Shown here: one piece after another, positions 36,869 through 45,750 of the stretch
Layout of the letters: the number at the start of each line of letters is the position of its first letter
How positions within the stretch are numbered: position 1 is the stretch's first letter
Position numbers and translations under genes: made by a program
The notes under the pieces: model-generated
The model's database searches: none
Seen by the model: the letters and a program-made list of their open reading frames with translations, nothing else
What the model was told of the DNA's origin: nothing
Source: Methanobacterium sp.
Lineage (GTDB): Archaea; Methanobacteriota; Methanobacteria; Methanobacteriales; Methanobacteriaceae
NCBI GenBank assembly: GCA_015661405.1
Contig: JACWMK010000011.1
Span: forward strand, 1-54,404
Direction: 5' to 3'
DNA: 54,404 nt

Positions 36869-37657
36869 ATGAAATCTGTCGTCTTTGATAACTCCGGTAC
36901 TCTGATTAAAAGGTACAGGGCTATTAAAAATCTCAAAACTGGGACTATATGTGACGATGTAAGCTCAATAGATATTGTGGATTATGATATTAATAGAGCT
37001 CTTGTTGTTTTGCAGACTGATCCCTCCAAATGTATAATTAATGCAAAACCTAACCAGACTATTCATCACTTTATTAAAAATAATAATGTTAATTTTGATG
37101 TTAGTTATTCAGCCCATGGTATAGAAAAAGATGATTTGCTGGAAATTATGAAAAATGATAATACTCGGGTAGCTGACATCCAGGATACTATAAAAGCCGT
37201 TGTAAAAAAACATTATAACGTGCAAATATGTAGCGGATCAGGTTTCATCATGAATTTAGATAAAGGAAAAGTTGAGTTCACCATAACTGCAGGTGGAAAG
37301 ATTTTCAAAGAAGTCCCTGCTGTGATAAATGAACTAAAAAATAGAGGTATAAAAATTTACGTTGCTTCAGGAGATAGAACTCGCTCATTAGAAGAACTTG
37401 CCAAATTTATACATATTCCTAAAGAAAATGTGTGTGGAACTGCCGATTCTCGTAGAAAACAAGAAATCGTTAGAGAACTTAAAAAACACTATAATGTGAT
37501 GATGGTAGGTAACAGCTCTAATGATCTTCTCGCCATTGAAGAAGCGGATGTGGGGGTTTTAACACTTCAACAAAAGGAAGATGTTCCTCAAAAGGTTTAT
37601 GATGTAGCTGATTTTGTTGTTTATAATATAAAAGAGATTCTTGATATAGAATTTTAG
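36869..37657 (+). CDS. HAD-superfamily phosphatase, soluble P-type-ATPase-like
   Basis: The 262-residue protein has all four HAD motifs: nucleophile D7 in VVFDNSGTL, VASGDRTRS as motif II, the lysine in SRRKQEIVREL, and VGNSSNDLLAIEEADVGV as the metal-binding motif IV. A long cap between motif I and II carries an AGGKIFKEVP segment like the P-type ATPase P/N-domain junction. No membrane segments are present, so it is a soluble relative rather than a transporter. An ATG at 36869 gives the family-like N-terminus MKSVVFDNSGT; a GTG at 36860 would add three residues. Confidence 0.82.
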   Translation: MKSVVFDNSGTLIKRYRAIKNLKTGTICDDVSSIDIVDYDINRALVVLQTDPSKCIINAKPNQTIHHFIKNNNVNFDVSYSAHGIEKDDLLEIMKNDNTRVADIQDTIKAVVKKHYNVQICSGSGFIMNLDKGKVEFTITAGGKIFKEVPAVINELKNRGIKIYVASGDRTRSLEELAKFIHIPKENVCGTADSRRKQEIVRELKKHYNVMMVGNSSNDLLAIEEADVGVLTLQQKEDVPQKVYDVADFVVYNIKEILDIEF

Positions 37658-37964
37658 TTTTTATAATTATTTTTTTACAGAAATTTATTCTACTGAAGAA
37701 AAAATATTTAGATTTAATACCATTGTAATTAGAGAAAAATAAAAAAAAATTCTACAGTATAAAAAATTATATAAATAAAATACTCTATTAATGAAAAATG
37801 CTAAGTAAGTTTTCATTATAATTAATTGTAGTTCTATCAACACTTTCATCTATGAAATTTTTTCTATTAGCATAATACCTTTTTAAGCCATAACTCCAAT
37901 GATAAACAAGTTTAAATTAAAGAATATTATTCTTTTGAAGGTTACCATAATAACCAATTAGATT

Positions 37965-38100
37965 TTAGAGGAAAAAGGTACCATCACCATAATACCATCC
38001 ACCAAAATTTTTAATCATGTGGTGGTCATCTAATATTAAAACTCTCAGGATTACATTCACCACGTTTTACCATTTCCTCAACTATTTTAACGTAAATTGT
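37965..38100 (-). pseudogene. Frameshifted gene relic in the 551-bp gap 37658-38208
   Basis: On the minus strand, 25 codons from 38100 read TIYVKIVEEMVKRGECNPES before ending at a TGA (38026-38028). The next frame reads VLILDDHHMIKNFGGWYYG then DGTFFL to a TAA at 37965-37967. Joined near 38040 they form one protein-like stretch of about 45 residues. I do not recognise the family. No intact start or ribosome site is visible. The remaining gap 37658-38208 shows only AT-rich spacer. Confidence 0.4.
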
Positions 38101-38208
38101 TATTTTAAAAAAATAAATTATATTATAAATTTTTCCCCTGTAGAAAATTTATATTTTTAATCATTCAGGAATTATAAAAAAAGTTTCTAATTTCCTATAA
38201 TATACATT

Positions 38209-39312
38209 TTAAATGGTAACCAATTCATAATCCATGACACCCATACCTAATTCTTCAGCATAATTTAATATAATACGTCCATCCACTTTATCCCATACAC
38301 CACGGAATTTATCAGAACCTTTCTCGTAATTACGGTGAAGCATAGAGTTCTTAAAACCTATCTGTTGGTTTATTAAATCATAACTCGCCTTGTCCAGAGC
38401 TACAGGATCATTTGATGCCAAAATTCCAATATCCGGAACTAATGGTGCATCACTCCATGGAACACAGTCACAATCTGGTGTTATGTCCGTGAGGAAGTTA
38501 ATATAACCAACTTTACCCTTCTTATTCTTAACAGCCCCATACGCGTATTCCACCATTTTTTCCATGAAAATACTCATATTTTCCCAATCTAATGTTATTG
38601 TAGAATCCGGACACAATTCAAGACAATTATTGCATCCTATACACATTTCATAATCTATTTTGACTTTACCGTTTTCAAGGAACATAGCATAAACCGGGCA
38701 TTCTCCTACACATATTCCACAACCAGTGCAAGATTCTGTAATAATGGGTTTAGCACATTCATGTTGCTCAATCTTACCGGGTGCTGCAGCACACCCCATA
38801 GCCAGATTTTTTATAGCTCCCGCAAATCCACTCATACCATGACCTTTAAAATGGGATAACACCATCATACTATCTGAAGTTTCAATATCACCCGCTATTT
38901 TAACTTTCTGGAAATGGTTCAAATTAATTTCTACCTCAATCCAGTTTTCACCTAAAAGTCCATCAGCTATAATAAGAGGTGCACCAGCCACCGAATAGTC
39001 AAAACCATGCATTATAGCTGTTTTTAGATGTTGAACAGAATCATGCCTACTTCCAAAATATAATGTATTAGTGTCGGTTAAAAATGGATTTCCCCTACTT
39101 TCTTTTATTTTATCAACCACTTGACGTATGAATACCGGATTTATATACGAATCATTTCCTTCCTCCCCAAAATGCAATTTAACTGCAGTTAAACCGTTTC
39201 TTTCAACAATTTTATTAAAGCTGCTTTGATCAAAAAGCTTTCTAATTTTATTTACTTTGTTTTCCCTACTGTTTCTAGACCTTAAATCACTGAAATATAC
39301 ATTATTATCCAT
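38209..39312 (-). CDS. DUF362-family protein with two [4Fe-4S] clusters
   Basis: The 367-residue protein has an N-terminal DUF362 region (TAVKLHFGEEGND, LSHFKGHGMSGFAGAIKNLAMGC). A bacterial-type ferredoxin insert lies at about residues 195-240: CTGCGICVGECP and CIGCNNCLELCP, eight cysteines for two clusters. The C-terminal DUF362 part follows (CDCVPWSDAPLVPDIGIL). Proteins of this type are common in methanogens and clostridia, but the reaction is unknown; electron transfer is likely. It starts 81 bp after the TIM-barrel gene on the same strand, so the two may form an operon. Confidence 0.88.
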   Translation of the reverse strand: MDNNVYFSDLRSRNSRENKVNKIRKLFDQSSFNKIVERNGLTAVKLHFGEEGNDSYINPVFIRQVVDKIKESRGNPFLTDTNTLYFGSRHDSVQHLKTAIMHGFDYSVAGAPLIIADGLLGENWIEVEINLNHFQKVKIAGDIETSDSMMVLSHFKGHGMSGFAGAIKNLAMGCAAAPGKIEQHECAKPIITESCTGCGICVGECPVYAMFLENGKVKIDYEMCIGCNNCLELCPDSTITLDWENMSIFMEKMVEYAYGAVKNKKGKVGYINFLTDITPDCDCVPWSDAPLVPDIGILASNDPVALDKASYDLINQQIGFKNSMLHRNYEKGSDKFRGVWDKVDGRIILNYAEELGMGVMDYELVTI

Positions 39313-39393
39313 TTAAGTTCCCTCTAAGCTTCTTATTATATTAAAATTTATTCAAATCCGGTTTTATGTATTTTTGATATTCTTTAAACAATA

Positions 39394-40152
39394 TTAAACT
39401 GAATTAACGCATGAGCGGAGGATTTTACGACTATTTAAAACATTTTGATATTCATCGAGTTCCAATATCACCTTATCAATTCCATTAAGTAATTCTAAAT
39501 CAAGATTTCCTTCTCCAAGAATCAGATGTTGATCTTTATCCCCATTATTGTCACTTAAATGATAATAACAAATGTTCTTCATATCAAGGAATGGTTTAAT
39601 ATCTCCACTGGTGTTAGCATGACCCAAATCAATGGTTGCACAGGAGCCGCATTCTCGAGTAATTAGAGCATGTTCTTCAGCATTATTGCAGAAATATGCA
39701 TATTTATTAGGCATGTTTTCCACAGAAAAAATAATTCCCCTTTCATTTCCATATTCGTTGGCACTAGTCAGTGTTTCAATGGAATATTGTCTTCCAATAT
39801 CCTTTACTCGAGTTTCATATCTATGAATTAATCCAGGATGAGTAGTAATAGCATTAGCTCCAATTTCTACGGCCAAATCAATTGTTTCTTTAAGTTGATT
39901 TAAAGTTTCATCTCTAATTCCTTGGTTTAAACTAGCAGGATTTAGATCTATGGTTGGAGAATGGATAAAAACATCAATTTCATAGGATTGAAATACTTCA
40001 AATTCGCTTTTATCATGTAATAATAGGTTTCTAGGCCATTGTGGGCCTTCACACAATATTTCTATTAGCTGGAATCCATCTGTCTCAGCCCTTTTTAACC
40101 AATCTTCAAATGAATTTAAAAAAAGTGCCAGTGTTGAAAATCCGACTTTTAT
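39394..40152 (-). CDS. Sugar-phosphate isomerase/AP-endonuclease-like TIM barrel, apparent ATA start
   Basis: The 252-residue barrel belongs to the xylose isomerase-like/AP endonuclease 2 superfamily: ITTHPG, FSVENMP, TIDLGHAN, YYHLSDNNG and VILELDE supply the His, Glu and Asp metal ligands. The first beta strand reads KVGFSTLALFLNSFEDWLK and is needed for the fold. Upstream in that frame there is a TAG at 40168-40170, and between it and the body no ATG, GTG or TTG occurs. The codon in the expected position is ATA (40150-40152), with GGGAG eight bases before it. A TTG at 40056 would delete the first strand and helix. Either ATA initiates or the start has been lost by mutation. Confidence 0.8.
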   Translation of the reverse strand: MKVGFSTLALFLNSFEDWLKRAETDGFQLIEILCEGPQWPRNLLLHDKSEFEVFQSYEIDVFIHSPTIDLNPASLNQGIRDETLNQLKETIDLAVEIGANAITTHPGLIHRYETRVKDIGRQYSIETLTSANEYGNERGIIFSVENMPNKYAYFCNNAEEHALITRECGSCATIDLGHANTSGDIKPFLDMKNICYYHLSDNNGDKDQHLILGEGNLDLELLNGIDKVILELDEYQNVLNSRKILRSCVNSV

Positions 40153-40370
40153 GTTAACAACTCCCTGCTAATGGATAAAATTAAATTATAAATATGTATT
40201 TTTAGTTATTTGTGGTTTAAATTTTGTTAATAAAGAACTACTTCTAACATTTAATTTTATTTTAATTAAATATTTTTTTTTAATTTGGAATTTTGTTAAG
40301 TTCATATGAAGTTTTAGGCTAACCTAAATATTGATTTGAGTGTTATTACCAAAACATTTATATATGAAGT

Positions 40371-40410
40371 AGATATATCAAAAATAACTATGTCAAAATT
40401 TGATATATCT
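40371..40410. promoter_or_regulatory. Perfect 12-bp inverted repeat at the padR promoter
   Basis: AGATATATCAAA (40371-40382) and TTTGATATATCT (40399-40410) are exact reverse complements separated by 16 bp. A third, imperfect half-site TATGTCAAA lies at 40390-40398 and makes an inner palindrome with the right arm. A TATA-like ATTTATATATG at 40357-40367 precedes the left arm, so the repeat covers the likely transcription start. It is 56 bp before the padR ATG and is a good candidate operator for autoregulation. Confidence 0.65.
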
Positions 40411-40465
40411 GAATTGAATATAATGTTTAAAAAAATACAAAATTGATAATCGGGAGTGAAATTTG

Positions 40466-40987
40466 ATGGATGATGAAAAATTAAGCATTAATATTGATTC
40501 CAAGGAATTTAACCCTGATAATGAAGGATTAATAGAATCATTAAAAAAAACAATGAACGAACATAAGAAAATGCACGAAGATTATCACGAACATAAAAAC
40601 CGTTTTAAGAATTTACCAAAATATGATAGAAAGCTCTTAAAAGGTATGATGAAAGCCCCTGGTTTTAAAATTATGATACTATGGCTTATTAAAAAAGGAC
40701 GTGTGCACGGGTACGATATAATGACTCAGTTGCAGGGCGATTCAGTAGCTGATGACAAATTAAAAACTCCTAGCCCTAGTAAAATATATCCCATACTCCA
40801 TGATCTGGAGAAAAATGGATTAATTGAAGGAACCTGGGAGTACCATGGAAAAAGAAAATTAAAATACTATGAAATAACCGTAGAAGGTATTAATACACTT
40901 TCTAGAATCAAGAACGTTTATAAAAACCATAGAAGCAAGCTTCTTGAAGAATTCATGAGAGATATGTTTTTTAAAGAAGATGAATAG
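40466..40987 (+). CDS. PadR-family transcriptional regulator
   Basis: The 173-residue protein has a charged N-terminal region of about 60 residues (histidine-rich, HKKMHEDYHEHKNR). A PadR winged helix follows: IMILWLIKKGRVHGYDIM, then PSPSKIYPILHDLEKNGLI, then the wing GKRKLKYYEITVEG, and a dimerisation helix at the end. PadR repressors often control the exporter encoded next to them and their own gene. Here an ABC exporter follows after 11 bp. GGGAGTGA lies six bases before the ATG at 40466. The effector is unknown. Confidence 0.92.
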   Translation: MDDEKLSINIDSKEFNPDNEGLIESLKKTMNEHKKMHEDYHEHKNRFKNLPKYDRKLLKGMMKAPGFKIMILWLIKKGRVHGYDIMTQLQGDSVADDKLKTPSPSKIYPILHDLEKNGLIEGTWEYHGKRKLKYYEITVEGINTLSRIKNVYKNHRSKLLEEFMRDMFFKEDE

Positions 40988-40998
40988 GAGTTGAATTT

Positions 40999-42084
40999 AT
41001 GAAATATTGTGTAGAAACTTTTGATCTAACCAAAAATTATGGTGACTTTAAAGCTGTTGATGACTTAAAAATGAAGATCAAAAATAAAAGTATTTTTGGA
41101 TTTCTAGGTCCAAACGGCGCTGGAAAAACCACCACTATAAAAATGCTTACTTGTTTAGCATTACCCACCACAGGAACCGCTACTGTAGCGGGAAACGATA
41201 TTTTAAAAAATCCCAATGAAGTCAGACAGAAAATAGGAATGATACCTCAAATGGTCAGTTTATATGGAGATCTTACCGTTAAAGAAAATATACAGTTATG
41301 CGGTGATTTCTATGGAGTTACCCGGGATTTAAGAGATAGTAGAGCTGATGAATTAATGGAAATGGTCGATATAAAATACGCTGAAAACAAACCAGTAAGT
41401 CAACTTTCAGGCGGTATGAAACAAAAAGCATCGGTTGTTGCAAGTTTAATCCACCAACCAGACATATTATTCCTAGATGAACCCACAATTGGATTAGATC
41501 CCACCACCAAGAGAGTTTTATGGGATATGGTTGAAGAATTAAATTCTGAAGGTCGAAGCATCATTCTATGTTCCCATGATATGTACGAAGTGGAACTTCT
41601 ATGTGATGATGTAGGAATCATAAATCGTGGGGTTCTCGCTGCTTTTGATACACCACAAGGACTCAAAGACACAATGATTAACGAAAGAAAGACTGAAAAA
41701 ACATCTAGAAGTTCCAACATTACCAAAATAGTTGAAGAAATACAAAAAGAAGCATCTCCAAAAGAAAATGCATCCTTCAATAAGATTAAAGATTACATAG
41801 AAAAGAAAAATAGAGATTCTATGGAATTAAGTATAATGATAAGTAATTTAGATGAAAATATCGTGAATCAACTAGAAAAATTACCAATTACTTATAACAT
41901 TACAAAACAACATTCTGGAAGGATAGTTATAGAGATGGAGGATTCAGAAGAATCTGTAACCCAGATTATATCCAGTATTATCGAAAATAATGGAAATATG
42001 ACTTCTATTTCTACAAAAGATCCTTCACTAGAGGATGTTTTCGTGAGAGTCACCACTAAAAAAGAAAAGGTAGGTGAAGAATAA
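40999..42084 (+). CDS. ABC-2 type exporter, ATP-binding subunit
   Basis: The 361-residue ATPase has Walker A GPNGAGKT at 37-44, the signature LSGGM at 136-140 and Walker B ILFLDEP at 156-162, with CSHDMYEVE as the H-loop. Residues from about 225 to 361 form a long C-terminal extension, typical of DrrA/YhiH-like drug-export ATPases, which helps bind the permease. It lies 11 bp after padR, and its stop overlaps the permease start by one base (TAATG), so the set is one operon. The substrate is not known. Confidence 0.93.
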   Translation: MKYCVETFDLTKNYGDFKAVDDLKMKIKNKSIFGFLGPNGAGKTTTIKMLTCLALPTTGTATVAGNDILKNPNEVRQKIGMIPQMVSLYGDLTVKENIQLCGDFYGVTRDLRDSRADELMEMVDIKYAENKPVSQLSGGMKQKASVVASLIHQPDILFLDEPTIGLDPTTKRVLWDMVEELNSEGRSIILCSHDMYEVELLCDDVGIINRGVLAAFDTPQGLKDTMINERKTEKTSRSSNITKIVEEIQKEASPKENASFNKIKDYIEKKNRDSMELSIMISNLDENIVNQLEKLPITYNITKQHSGRIVIEMEDSEESVTQIISSIIENNGNMTSISTKDPSLEDVFVRVTTKKEKVGEE

Positions 42085-43310
42085 TGGTGGAAACCAAAAA
42101 AATGATGTGGATGTTTAAAAAAGATATCATGGTTCTATGGAGACATAAACCACGTTTAATTGCATTAATACTTTTTCCCATAATCATGATTACCTTATTC
42201 GGATATGGTATGGGTGGAACACTAACCAATATTCCAGTAGTTGTAGTATCACAGAGTAATGGTCCAGTCACAAATGCTACACTTAACGCAATTAAAAGTA
42301 CAAGTCTTTATAACGTTGTAAATGTAATAAATGATCCAAACAAGGGAAAACAGATGGTGATGGATGGTCAGGTTAAAGCTGCTATAATTTTGCCGTCGAA
42401 TTATGATGACATGCAGAGTCAAACACCGAAAAACGTGATAATTGACGCGGATTCTTCAGATCAAATGGCAACAGGTGCACTTATCCCAACTACACAGGCA
42501 TTATTTAGTCAAATATCAAATCAATTAGGAATACAAGAACTTCAATCCATGGGTTTATCATCTTCAGCAGCCCAATCTTCTCAAATACAAGTTCAATCGC
42601 AAACTTCATCACAACTTCTATCAAGTCCTGCCACAACAACTTCAGGGGGAATTAACTTCCAGAATATAGTGAATTCTATTAATTTCCAGATAAACAAGTT
42701 ATATGGAAACATTAGTTATATAGACTTCCTAGTACCTGGTGTTTTAGCTATGGTTGTACTGTTCTCATGTATGTTTGGTATGGGAGAATCTATAGCAGGT
42801 GAACGTGAGCGTGGAGAATTAGCTAGATTATTTATGACTCCAACTAGTATTACCACTATTGTGGGCGGTAAAATTCTATCTAAATTAACTATAGAAACTG
42901 GAAGAGCCGTAATATTGATTGTAGTTGCAATTATACTATTTGGAATTGTTATTGCTGGAAGCATGTTGCTTACTTTACTTCTCTTAGTATTGGTAGCATT
43001 GTGTTTTGTTGGTTTTGGAATAATGATATCCGCAAGAGTTTCCACTCAAGAAGATTATATGCAAATGGTTCAACCGATTACTCTGCCCATGATGTTTATG
43101 TCCGGTGTATTTTATCCCGTGGAAACTATGCCATGGATATTCCAGAAAATAGCTTACATACTACCATTAACTTACGCTAATGACGCTTTAAGGGCAGTAA
43201 TGTTGAAAGGAGTAGGTATTGGGGCCATATGGGTGGATGTAGTGGTTCTTTTAGGATTTACAGCATTATTCTTTGGATTAGGAGTTAGAGGATTCAACCG
43301 AGACGTGTGA
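42084..43310 (+). CDS. ABC-2 type exporter, membrane subunit
   Basis: The 408-residue permease has one membrane helix near residues 20-45 (LIALILFPIIMITLFGYGMG). A large outer domain follows (about residues 46-205), containing a Ser/Gln-rich linker near 150-190. Five C-terminal helices start near residue 215, and include GERERGELARLFMTP and MFMSGVFYPVETMPWIF, hallmarks of ABC-2 permeases. It is translationally coupled to the ATPase gene. The likely role is export of a drug, lipid or small peptide. Confidence 0.92.
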   Translation: MVETKKMMWMFKKDIMVLWRHKPRLIALILFPIIMITLFGYGMGGTLTNIPVVVVSQSNGPVTNATLNAIKSTSLYNVVNVINDPNKGKQMVMDGQVKAAIILPSNYDDMQSQTPKNVIIDADSSDQMATGALIPTTQALFSQISNQLGIQELQSMGLSSSAAQSSQIQVQSQTSSQLLSSPATTTSGGINFQNIVNSINFQINKLYGNISYIDFLVPGVLAMVVLFSCMFGMGESIAGERERGELARLFMTPTSITTIVGGKILSKLTIETGRAVILIVVAIILFGIVIAGSMLLTLLLLVLVALCFVGFGIMISARVSTQEDYMQMVQPITLPMMFMSGVFYPVETMPWIFQKIAYILPLTYANDALRAVMLKGVGIGAIWVDVVVLLGFTALFFGLGVRGFNRDV

Positions 43311-43411
43311 AAACAATTTAACTTGGAAATTTCTTTAACTTTTATTTTTTTAAAATTCGAGAAATTTATGATAGATAAAAAAAATATTGATTAAATTATA
43401 GGTGATTTTAA

Positions 43412-44647
43412 ATGATTGGTAAAAAAAATTTTGTAATTGGATTTATCCTGATGGGTTTTTTAGCCTTGCCATTGTCATTTGCACCAGTTGCAGCTGCAGA
43501 TTGGCCTGTTTTTCAGCAAAATTTAAATCATACGGGATTCATCACTCAACCCGCTGATTTCACCCCTAGTATCTGGAATTTTAATGTAGGGGCGGCTATA
43601 AATTCATCTGCAGCTATTCTTGATGAAACCATTTTCTTCGGTTCCACTAATGGAAACATTTACGCTGTGGATCTAGAGAATGGTTCCGAAGTTTGGACGT
43701 ACAAAACAGGAGGAGTAATAGATTCAGCTCCTTCAATTGTAAATAGGACGTTATATATTGGTTCTATGAATGATTATCTTTACTCATTAAACCCCTCTAC
43801 CGGGGGAGTGCTTTGGAATTATAAAACAGGTGGCTCAATTGAATCATCCACAACTGTAGATAGTGGTATGGTATACTTCGGATCAGACGATGGAAATATC
43901 TATGCAATAAATACCACAAATGGTACATTAGCATGGAATTATAAAACAGGTGGAGCTGTTAAATCATCACCTGCAGTAAATAATGGAACATTGTATGTGG
44001 GATCTAACGATGGGAACGTTTATGCATTAAATTCTACAACCGGATCATTAATGTGGGATTACACAACAGGAGACAAGGTGGTATCATCTCCTGCAGTAAA
44101 TAATGGAACAGTATATATTGGATCTGATGATGGAAATGTTTACGCATTAAACGCTACCACTGGATCAATGATATGGGAATATTATATGGGTAGCCAAGTT
44201 GAATCATCACCTACAATAGACGGTAACTATTACAACTTATATGTAGGTAGTGATAGTGGTCAGTTCTCCTGTCTAGATACTAGGACTGGAGAAAATAAAT
44301 GGTCAATTCAAACGGGTGCAGCTATAAAATCAACTGCAGCAATTTCAGGAAATAGAACTGTATTCGGATGTAATAATGGAAATGTTTACATACTAAACAA
44401 GTATAGTAGTCAGATAGAATGGGCTTTTGATCCAGGATATTATCTTTTCAATGCACCATTCAGCGCATCACCGGTAGCCTATGGAAACATGACATATATT
44501 GGTGGTAATGACGGCTATCTCTATGCTTTGAACATTGATAAGCAGAACTCCGCCACATCTATATCCCTATATTATGAGGCAGTAATTGCAGTACTTATCA
44601 TAGTTGGGCTTATTGCATTAAGACGAATTAGAAACAATAGAAAATAA
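43412..44647 (+). CDS. Secreted, membrane-anchored PQQ-type beta-propeller protein
   Basis: The 411-residue protein has a signal peptide (residues 1-28, hydrophobic core FVIGFILMGFLALPLSF, cut after AAA), about seven beta-propeller blades and a C-terminal anchor (AVIAVLIIVGLIAL followed by RRIRNNRK). Each blade of about 40 residues repeats the theme W-Y-TGG, SSP, VNNGT, YVGSDDGNVYALN. Despite the PQQ-like repeat name, no cofactor is implied. It sits 101 bp after the ABC permease on the same strand with its own GGTGAT site, so it may be part of the same envelope module. Confidence 0.88.
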   Translation: MIGKKNFVIGFILMGFLALPLSFAPVAAADWPVFQQNLNHTGFITQPADFTPSIWNFNVGAAINSSAAILDETIFFGSTNGNIYAVDLENGSEVWTYKTGGVIDSAPSIVNRTLYIGSMNDYLYSLNPSTGGVLWNYKTGGSIESSTTVDSGMVYFGSDDGNIYAINTTNGTLAWNYKTGGAVKSSPAVNNGTLYVGSNDGNVYALNSTTGSLMWDYTTGDKVVSSPAVNNGTVYIGSDDGNVYALNATTGSMIWEYYMGSQVESSPTIDGNYYNLYVGSDSGQFSCLDTRTGENKWSIQTGAAIKSTAAISGNRTVFGCNNGNVYILNKYSSQIEWAFDPGYYLFNAPFSASPVAYGNMTYIGGNDGYLYALNIDKQNSATSISLYYEAVIAVLIIVGLIALRRIRNNRK

Positions 44648-44665
44648 AGGAATTATTTAATTATA

Positions 44666-44710
44666 TGATGGTTTATTTAAAAAAGAGTTTTTTTAAGTCT
44701 CATTCCATCA
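44666..44710 (+). terminator. Terminator-like hairpin after the beta-propeller gene; gap 44648-45004
   Basis: TGATGG (44666-44671) pairs with CCATCA (44705-44710), and a nested A-run/T-run (TTAAAAAA with TTTTTTAA around GAG) lies inside. It starts 19 bp after the beta-propeller stop. The rest of the 357-bp gap to the convergent alba gene has T-runs but no gene. Confidence 0.5.
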
Positions 44711-45004
44711 TTTAATTTATTTTAATATTTTTTGTATATAATTAAAATTATTTTAGGTAATTAATTACACTAAATAACTTTTTTTTATTTACAACAAGGT
44801 TATTAATGCTAAAATCTATTTTAAATACCAAAAACAAAAAATTATTAAAAAAAATCAACTTTTAACCATTTAAATGAACATTATATGGTGAAAAATTAGG
44901 CGTTTGATAACACCTATACCTTAAATTAAAAGAATTAATTAATTTAAAAAAAAAATTTTTTATTTAAAACGTAATAATTGTTTCAATTTTAGAGGATTAT
45001 ATAT

Positions 45005-45280
45005 CTATTCTTTGCTAAGCTGTATTTCTATGGCTGAAACGTTGGTGTTTGCACCTTCATTGCTAGTTATCTCTTCTGTACAGATATCTATACCACCGAT
45101 ATCTACGTCAGTTATAAATCTGTTTCTTACAATTTCCGCAACATCTACTGCTCTACTTATTGCTCTTCCTCTAGCTTTCAAAACGACATCTAGAGCTCCT
45201 CCATTCATCTGAGTTACTACAGCTAGAACATAGTTCATTACCGGCTTGTTACCAATGTATACAACATTTTCCTCTGACAT
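45005..45280 (-). CDS. albA: DNA/RNA-binding protein Alba
   Basis: Alba is an abundant dimeric chromatin and RNA-binding protein of archaea. The 91-residue sequence has the family plan: VYIGNKPVMNYVLAV with the DNA-contacting K12, LKARGRAISRAVDVAEIVRNRF, and the long beta-hairpin IGGIDICTEEITS. A GGAGGT site lies before the ATG and a strong TATA-like run (AAATATATATAT) near 45328-45341 fits a highly expressed gene. Confidence 0.96.
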   Translation of the reverse strand: MSEENVVYIGNKPVMNYVLAVVTQMNGGALDVVLKARGRAISRAVDVAEIVRNRFITDVDIGGIDICTEEITSNEGANTNVSAIEIQLSKE

Positions 45281-45750
45281 TCACTTTACCTCCATGAAAT
45301 ACATTGTTTTTTTTTAGTTTAGTAATAATATATATATTTTGTGTGTTTTATCCTGGCTTAAATTTATTTAAAACTTAATAATATTTTAAACTTTTTTTTA
45401 AATTATTAATAATTCTACAACACCATTTAAAATCCAATATAATCGTTTGAGCAAGCATAAACGTCAACAAGGGATTTTTGATTATCGATATTTTATTGTA
45501 ATAATAAAAGTCCAAAATGACTGAATTAAAGCTGATTAACCACCCGAAAAAATGCTAACTCTTAAATGAATTCTATTTAAGCCTCCATCTAGTTTAACTT
45601 GAAGAATTTTTAAAATACTTCCAAATTTATAATATTCCAGTAATAAAATAATTAACTATTTTAAATTCTAAAAATCTTAAATTTATAGAATAAAATAATA
45701 TAAAAGTAAAAATTGGAATATAATAGTAATAAATATTAATATAAAAGAAT
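45281..45750. other. Intergenic region between alba and a response regulator
   Basis: This 470-bp gap holds the alba promoter at its left end and the 3' side of the response-regulator transcript at its right. I see no coding frame, tRNA or clear repeat in it. Confidence 0.4.

Noticed and set aside
43860..44210. CRISPR-like or DNA repeat array
   Set aside because: The repeated DNA follows the coding frame of the beta-propeller blades and diverges at third positions, so it is a protein repeat. No CRISPR repeat-spacer pattern occurs anywhere in the window.
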